DNA from: JANPII01 sp031424915
GTDB taxonomy: Bacteria > Pseudomonadota > Alphaproteobacteria > Rickettsiales > Midichloriaceae
DNA length: 17,636 nt
Direction of reading: 5' to 3'
Assembly: GCA_031424915.1 (NCBI GenBank)
Contig: JANPII010000166.1
Span: forward strand, 1 to 17,636
Below are positions 13,761 to 17,636 of this stretch, in pieces. The notes under the pieces are model-generated. The model had not been told where the DNA came from. It ran no database searches and was given only the letters and a program-made list of their open reading frames with translations. A program made the translations under genes and the position numbers. Position 1 is the stretch's first letter; each line of letters starts with the position of its first letter.

Positions 13761-15324
13761 TTAGAGGGGGAGCAGAGGGGGTGGTAGAAATAGCAAGGGG
13801 TTGCTCAACGCTTGATTCTGTATTTTGGAGTTGGGTAAGCTGAGTGATTAGGCCTTGATTCATTTCCTGGTAATTATCTCCCACACACAAGCTTAAATCT
13901 GAATGAAGCAATAGTTGAATTACTTGCGCTTTATCCATTTGACAGCTAGCAGACACATACTCTATAGCTTCGATAAACACCTGCATGCAAGTAATTTGAC
14001 TTTGTGCTATGATTGCGACTCTTACAATGCCTGCTTCCTGCACGCTTTTAAATAAATCAGATTTAATTGCAGTCGCATAGTCACCATTATGGGTGTTTTG
14101 GTATTCTTGGTATTTGTTCCAAAGTGTACTAACTTGTTGTCCGCTAAGAGTAATATGATATTTCCTGTTTTCTTCGCCATTTTCTAAGGCAGTAAATAAT
14201 TGGGTATGGTTTTTATAATAGCCCACAAAGCAGCCTGCTGTACATTTAGTTAGATCAAAGGCTGGGGTGCATGCTTTAAGCTCGCCAGTTGCAGGATTTA
14301 CTACTATCGAGGGTTCATGCCTTCCTGCTACTACAACGTTTTTGAAAGTAAAGGTGTGCTCCGAGGTCAGCATTGCATATATTACGGTGTAAATATTTTT
14401 TAGAGCTTGATAGTCGCTATCATCACCTTTTCCGGTGCCCGCTATACTAGCTATACAATTGCCTATCTCTTCTTCTATTTCCTTTAAAGGCAGGGGCTCA
14501 TTTCCTTCTAATAAAAGGTTGGGTAATTTCCACTCATTATTTTTAAATTTTGTGCCTGAAGCGCCGATCAAATGTATTTCTAAGCTATGACTTGCGTCAA
14601 AATTCGAGAAAACCCGTTTTACTGACTCACTATCAATATTAGCATCTATATGAGCTAAAGCAGTTAGGTGTGTGCCTGGGTCTCTAACAATTAGTACTAT
14701 ACAGGTTTGTATATTGTGAGTACCAAGGGGCTTGTTACTTGAAAACCCAACTTCATGTTGGTCAAGAAATATAGCATTCGGTTCGATATCACCGTATTCT
14801 GCCTGTCCTGCTTGTACCAATTCTTCAAACATATTTGCGCTTGAAAAGTTATCAATAGACATGGGTTGGCATTTAGCCACACAGTTATAATAAATCATCA
14901 AGAAATAATTCTTTACATTAGAGTTATCATTATAGTAATTTGCAATACTCTTGATTGTAGGAAGAAGAGTGGTACGAGCATATTCTTTATTTTCTGATGA
15001 ACCCAATAAATATGAATCAATCAAAAGCTCATATACGTAGGCGGCTATTTTATAGTGTTCTTCTGGAATTTGCGGCAACAGCTCCTGTAGTGCAGCTACT
15101 TTTGAAGCAAGGAGTGATATTTGTTTATGCATATTAATTTTAGTATACAGCTGATTTTCTACAGCTGTAAGCAGGTGTGGTATGGTACTCTTTTGTTGGT
15201 AGCAGGCTAGTAAGTTATTTATTACATTTTTAGCTTGAGGCTGTAGAAGTGCTATTAATTTTAGGTACCTTAGAAGAGGGCTCCTGTTTCTCCTCTTCTC
15301 TGCTTCTTTTTCTATTGGAATCAT
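13750..15324 (-). CDS. Protein with NTAN1/CheD-like amidohydrolase domain
   Basis: A 524-residue protein. Residues 1-150 are helical with no known motif. Residues about 175-365 resemble eukaryotic N-terminal asparagine amidohydrolase (NTAN1) and more distantly CheD: IFLDQHEVGF, then HNIQTCIVLIVRDPGTHLTA with Cys208, AHID with His225, and LEIHLIGASG (249-258). The Cys-x16-His spacing equals that of CheD, and the Thr-Cys step matches my memory of the NTAN1 nucleophile. A later strand IVVNPATGELKACTPAF also fits NTAN1. These enzymes deamidate Asn or Gln side chains. The C-terminal part is helical and ends TTPSAPPLTST, containing a PSAP motif. Start ATG 15324 with AAGG upstream. The 3' end looks frameshifted. 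No signal peptide. A host-directed deamidase is a hypothesis. Confidence 0.75.
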   Translation of the reverse strand: MIPIEKEAEKRRNRSPLLRYLKLIALLQPQAKNVINNLLACYQQKSTIPHLLTAVENQLYTKINMHKQISLLASKVAALQELLPQIPEEHYKIAAYVYELLIDSYLLGSSENKEYARTTLLPTIKSIANYYNDNSNVKNYFLMIYYNCVAKCQPMSIDNFSSANMFEELVQAGQAEYGDIEPNAIFLDQHEVGFSSNKPLGTHNIQTCIVLIVRDPGTHLTALAHIDANIDSESVKRVFSNFDASHSLEIHLIGASGTKFKNNEWKLPNLLLEGNEPLPLKEIEEEIGNCIASIAGTGKGDDSDYQALKNIYTVIYAMLTSEHTFTFKNVVVAGRHEPSIVVNPATGELKACTPAFDLTKCTAGCFVGYYKNHTQLFTALENGEENRKYHITLSGQQVSTLWNKYQEYQNTHNGDYATAIKSDLFKSVQEAGIVRVAIIAQSQITCMQVFIEAIEYVSASCQMDKAQVIQLLLHSDLSLCVGDNYQEMNQGLITQLTQLQNTESSVEQPLAISTTPSAPPLTST

Positions 15325-15492
15325 TATGGCCTTGCATATTAACCTCGCTTAACAATGTAACAACCATCTTATATAAAATGTGTTAATAATAGATTGCTCC
15401 TAAGGTTACTTTTATCACATTATAAGATTATATATTTATATTGTAATGTTTAAGTCCATATGCTAGAGTTATTTGCAATGAGGATAAACCAA

Positions 15493-15521
15493 TTGAGGTT
15501 ATATACTCATCTCTTTATAAT
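15493..15521 (+). promoter_or_regulatory. Sigma70-type promoter of the ankyrin gene
   Basis: TTGAGG (15493-15498), 17 bp spacer, perfect TATAAT (15516-15521), giving a short leader of about 15 nt before ATG 15543. It sits in the 218-bp divergent region shared with the 524-residue protein gene. That gene's own promoter is not clear in the AT-rich part around 15360-15450. Confidence 0.6.
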
Positions 15522-15542
15522 CTAATATGTTTGAGGTATATC

Positions 15543-16223
15543 ATGCGTCCATCCTCCTGCTTATCTACTACTAAGTTTTGGCCTCTTCCCCCAGAAATAG
15601 CATTAAACTTTAAGAGCTTCGTTGAACAGCAACAAGATGCAGAAAGAAAAAAGAGTAAAGAATTAGGTCGTCATATGCCTGAAGAGTTGCTAGAGCACTT
15701 GTATAGCTGCAATACTATTGCTGATATGGATAAGGAAAGATTTGGTTTATTAAGTCTATATGGCACAAGTGGACAAACAGTGTTGCATTGCATAGCCGAT
15801 GAGGGAGAGATCAAAGACAGTAGCAAATTATTAGAACTGGCCGAAGCAGCTAAAGGAGCAAGGGTTTCTATTGATGCCAAAGATACATTTAATAATACTG
15901 CCTTGTATATTAGTACTTCCCGATATCCTTCTACTAAGACCCTTACTTTAACCACTTGGCTATTGAAAAATAAGGCTGATCCGAATGCCAAATGCCAGGA
16001 TGGAAAGACAGCTTTGCATGTGGCGGCAACCTATGGGGCGCCAGAACTAATATCACTGCTACTGAGTTTTGGAGCTAATCCAGAATTGACTGATGATAAA
16101 GGATGGAATCCAAGGTTCACTCTATGCGAGACTAAGTACTTGAATCAGAATGATCTTCTAGCATATGATAGGGCGGTTGACAAGGCAGCAGCACAGCAAC
16201 GTGGAAATGGGATAAATGCTTAG
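15543..16223 (+). CDS. Small ankyrin-repeat protein
   Basis: A 226-residue protein with canonical ankyrin repeats: GQTVLHCIADEGE (from 77), NNTALYISTS...LLKNKADPNAK (117-150), and the clearest, DGKTALHVAATYGAPELISLLLSFGANPEL (153-182), followed by a partial unit DDKGWNP. Residues 1-70 are not ankyrin and contain a Lys/Glu-rich helix. Ankyrin repeats bind protein partners; small ankyrin proteins are frequent type IV effectors in Rickettsiales, but secretion is not shown here. I chose ATG 15543 because GAGG lies six bases upstream; the in-frame TTG 15531 would overlap that ribosome binding site. It is divergent from the NTAN1-like gene. The tail ends in low-complexity KAAAQQRGNG. Confidence 0.88.
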   Translation: MRPSSCLSTTKFWPLPPEIALNFKSFVEQQQDAERKKSKELGRHMPEELLEHLYSCNTIADMDKERFGLLSLYGTSGQTVLHCIADEGEIKDSSKLLELAEAAKGARVSIDAKDTFNNTALYISTSRYPSTKTLTLTTWLLKNKADPNAKCQDGKTALHVAATYGAPELISLLLSFGANPELTDDKGWNPRFTLCETKYLNQNDLLAYDRAVDKAAAQQRGNGINA

Positions 16224-16276
16224 CTACAAACGCTAATTTTGAATTAAACTAAGGGTGTAAGGTGCATAAAATCCTC

Positions 16277-16307
16277 ATCACGGGGCCACGTCAGTGGCCG
16301 TGGTGAT
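16277..16307. repeat. GC-rich hairpin in intergenic DNA
   Basis: GGCCAC-GTCA-GTGGCC (16284-16299) extended outward by ATCAC/GTGAT after a small internal bulge. There is no T-run on the plus strand; on the minus strand it is followed by GAGGATTTTATG, so it might weakly terminate the gene at 16440-17084. It is preceded by GCATAAAATCCTCA, which resembles the start of dispersed repeat copies A and B. Confidence 0.6.
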
Positions 16308-16380
16308 CCATTAAATATCAGTTTTCTTGATTGCCGCGCTAAATTTGCGATCTACGGTCGCCAATTTGCTCGCAAAGGCG

Positions 16381-16414
16381 ATTTATAGCCACTTTCACCT
16401 CTGCTTTGCGCAGC
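16381..16414 (-). repeat. Dispersed 34-bp repeat, copy 2 (inverted)
   Basis: Matches 13538-13571 in opposite orientation over 34 bp with two mismatches. Nearby, 16334-16387 contains related GC-rich words (GATTGCCGC, TTTGCGATC, GGTCGCC, CGCAAAGGCGAT) that can fold on themselves. Together these fill the 216-bp gap 16224-16439. Confidence 0.75.
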
Positions 16415-16439
16415 CCTGATAATAAGTCCCTTCTGACTT

Positions 16440-17084
16440 TTATATATATGGGCTAGTATCGTGCATTTTCTCTGTATATGTGGGGCAATATGTTACCCTC
16501 TTGCCCTCATTTTTAATTTCAATATCCACCAGCACGGTTTTATTGAGTATTGGTATAAAGCACTCTATATTTAGGTCACAGGTATTATTTGGAATTTCAT
16601 ATTCAATATCCCAACTGTCTCTATCAACCTGAACCTTTCTAATTTCCCCATGTACTGGTCGGCCAGGCTCTGCTTTCACTGTAGTCCAAGTATGTTCAAT
16701 CTCTAGGCCTTTAGCTGGAATGTTACGATTTACTATTATTATTTTATCATAGTCTTCATCATCAAACTTAAAGGATTGCGAAGAAGCTATACCTTTTACA
16801 ATAAAGCCAAAGTCCGATTTATTAAACACAGCCACTCTAAATCCTCTTAGCACTTCATTCTTATCTTTTATAAATTCAGTTATCCAAAGATCGGGATAAT
16901 TAGTTTGATGCCATAATCTCTCTTGTTGTTCAGCAAGCTCCAATTGCCTATTTAGTATATCATTTTGAGCAGAAGCAATTTGGCTCTCCTTTATAGTTGT
17001 ATGCCATAAAAGCCCACTGAATACAGCAATAATGATGTTGCTACTATTATTAATTATATCTAGCAACTCTTTTAATATACTCAT
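16440..17084 (-). CDS. Membrane-anchored protein of unknown function
   Basis: I do not recognise this 214-residue protein. A short N-terminal hydrophobic segment (about 15-30, NIIIAVFSGLLWHTTI) is followed by a Gln/Glu-rich helix (32-58, probably coiled coil). The rest looks beta-rich, with alternating hydrophobic and charged residues (for example IEYEIPNNTCDLNIECFIPI and TVLVDIEIK). The layout suggests a single-pass protein with a soluble domain. The ATG at 17084 has a very good AGGTGG six bases upstream. It lies alone between two repeat-rich stretches. A TATAAT on the minus strand at 17107-17102, with GTGTAA 17 bp before it, would leave almost no leader, so I do not call it a promoter. Confidence 0.72.
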   Translation of the reverse strand: MSILKELLDIINNSSNIIIAVFSGLLWHTTIKESQIASAQNDILNRQLELAEQQERLWHQTNYPDLWITEFIKDKNEVLRGFRVAVFNKSDFGFIVKGIASSQSFKFDDEDYDKIIIVNRNIPAKGLEIEHTWTTVKAEPGRPVHGEIRKVQVDRDSWDIEYEIPNNTCDLNIECFIPILNKTVLVDIEIKNEGKRVTYCPTYTEKMHDTSPYI

Positions 17085-17265
17085 GAAAGGCCACCTTAAT
17101 TATTATAAGTTATTAATTAGAGTATTACACGCCAACTCTAGATTATCAAGCATACTGGCTGCAGCTTTCCATCAGGGCTTCATAAGGAAGGAGGTGGAAA
17201 ATTCACAAGCAAAATTATGGCTCAAAGAAAAGAGCCTGATGACTTAGATTAGACTGATGGTGTAA
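17085..17265. other. Non-coding stretch left of the second TIR element
   Basis: No convincing gene. A 71-codon plus-strand frame (17032-17247) begins inside the opposite gene and has no binding site at its start. An AAGGAGGTGG at 17187-17196 is a perfect Shine-Dalgarno match, but no start codon follows at the right distance, so it may be a remnant of a lost gene. Confidence 0.4.
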
Positions 17266-17426
17266 TACCAAATTTAGGAAATAATTATACACTTGAAGCT
17301 GCGCTTATTTGGTAATTTTAACATACCATTTTCGCGCAAGTATTTGAATACGGGCGTCTCAGATGATAAGCCAAAATTCCACAAAAATTCTTGCTTCAAG
17401 TGTGAACTTATTTCCTAGACTTGGTA
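17266..17426. mobile_element. MITE-like element, 161 bp, TACCAA termini
   Basis: Terminal inverted repeats of about 35 bp with some five mismatches: left TACCAAATTTAGGAAATAA through CACTTGAAGC; the complement of the right end reads TACCAAGTCTAGGAAATAA through CACTTGAAGC. Flanked by TAA at 17263-17265 and 17427-17429. Same terminal hexamer and same flanks as the element at 6874-6974, but different interior and subterminal sequence. No transposase inside. Confidence 0.68.
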
Positions 17427-17429
17427 TAA

Positions 17430-17490
17430 GACTCATAAAATCGTCACTTTTAAGCTATCGCATACCTATCCAATCCAAAATCGGCGTTAA
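17430..17490. repeat. Dispersed intergenic repeat, copy B
   Basis: Same order of blocks as copy A (9631-9695): TAAAATCGTC-CTTTTAAGC, CATACC, TATCCAATCC, AATCGGCGTT, AAG. It starts directly after the TAA flank of the TIR element, so the two are either nested or share an insertion site. Confidence 0.7.
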
Positions 17491-17603
17491 GAGATTACCC
17501 TTTTACTAAAACCCTCTATTACCCATATTTATATAAAAATGAAATAGAATTTTTATTATTCTTTCAACTGGATTACTGGAGTCTTTAGAAGTAAAAGTTT
17601 CCT

Positions 17604-17636
17604 ATGGGAAAGGAACATATAACCCCAGTTAAAGAG
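17604..17636 (+). CDS. Possible start of a gene running off the right edge
   Basis: An ATG at 17604 opens a frame of 11 codons (MGKEHITPVKE) to the window end. An in-frame TAA lies just upstream, so a gene start is possible, but the only GGAG (17578-17581) is too far away. The preceding 17491-17603 is AT-rich with nothing recognisable. Confidence 0.2.
   Translation, partial: MGKEHITPVKE

Noticed and set aside
13605..13787. Open frame of 60 codons on the plus strand, hydrophobic
   Set aside because: It is antisense to the Pro/Gln-rich frameshifted tail, which has much better coding character.
1..17636. CRISPR array, prophage or toxin-antitoxin pair
   Set aside because: No regularly spaced short repeats with unique spacers, no run of phage genes (only one GTA-type peptidase), and no recognisable toxin-antitoxin proteins.

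Overview
The window looks like a piece of chromosome from an intracellular alphaproteobacterium, most likely of the order Rickettsiales. I base this on several things together: a DUF2610 gene (a family typical of Rickettsiales), a gene-transfer-agent-type NlpC/P60 peptidase, a CADD/PqqC-like folate protein, the trmD-rplS pair, an oxygen-dependent hemF, and a high share of host-interaction-type proteins (ankyrin repeats, coiled coils, multi-membrane C-termini). Composition is moderately AT-rich. I cannot name the genus.

Layout. Bases 3-1070 hold the 3' part of a polytopic membrane protein gene that enters from the left edge. It converges with ftsY (1980-1072, minus). An NlpC/P60 peptidase gene starts only 11 bp from the ftsY start on the opposite strand. 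Next come a protein of 35-residue ankyrin-like repeats (2587-3795), DUF2610 (minus), a histidine-rich protein of unknown function (4333-5052), and the plus-strand set trmD - rplS - CADD-like (5093-6873). A TIR-bounded miniature element sits exactly at the CADD stop codon. A long minus-strand gene (9456-7312) encodes a 714-residue coiled-coil protein with a C-terminal membrane domain. It is preceded by a minus-strand operon, prx - trxB - hemF - yqgE (12722-9691), with a good sigma70-type promoter. A Pcm-like methyltransferase follows. A divergent pair comes next: a large protein with an NTAN1/CheD-like domain (15324-13750, apparently frameshifted near its 3' end) and a small ankyrin-repeat protein (15543-16223). 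The right end holds a membrane-anchored unknown (17084-16440) and a repeat-rich non-coding stretch with a second TIR element.

How the genes fit together. FtsY, TrmD, L19 and DUF2610 are core genes. Prx and thioredoxin reductase form a peroxide-reducing chain, co-transcribed with HemF, an oxidase that releases peroxide while making protoporphyrinogen. The CADD-like protein keeps every residue I recall as needed for p-aminobenzoate formation. Between these core blocks lie lineage-specific proteins that look like host-interaction factors. The most interesting is the 524-residue protein whose central region resembles eukaryotic N-terminal asparagine amidohydrolase (NTAN1) and CheD, with a Cys-x16-His pair. 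It carries a PSAP motif and an apparent single-base frameshift that cuts off about 38 C-terminal residues. Non-coding DNA carries several dispersed repeats, described individually.
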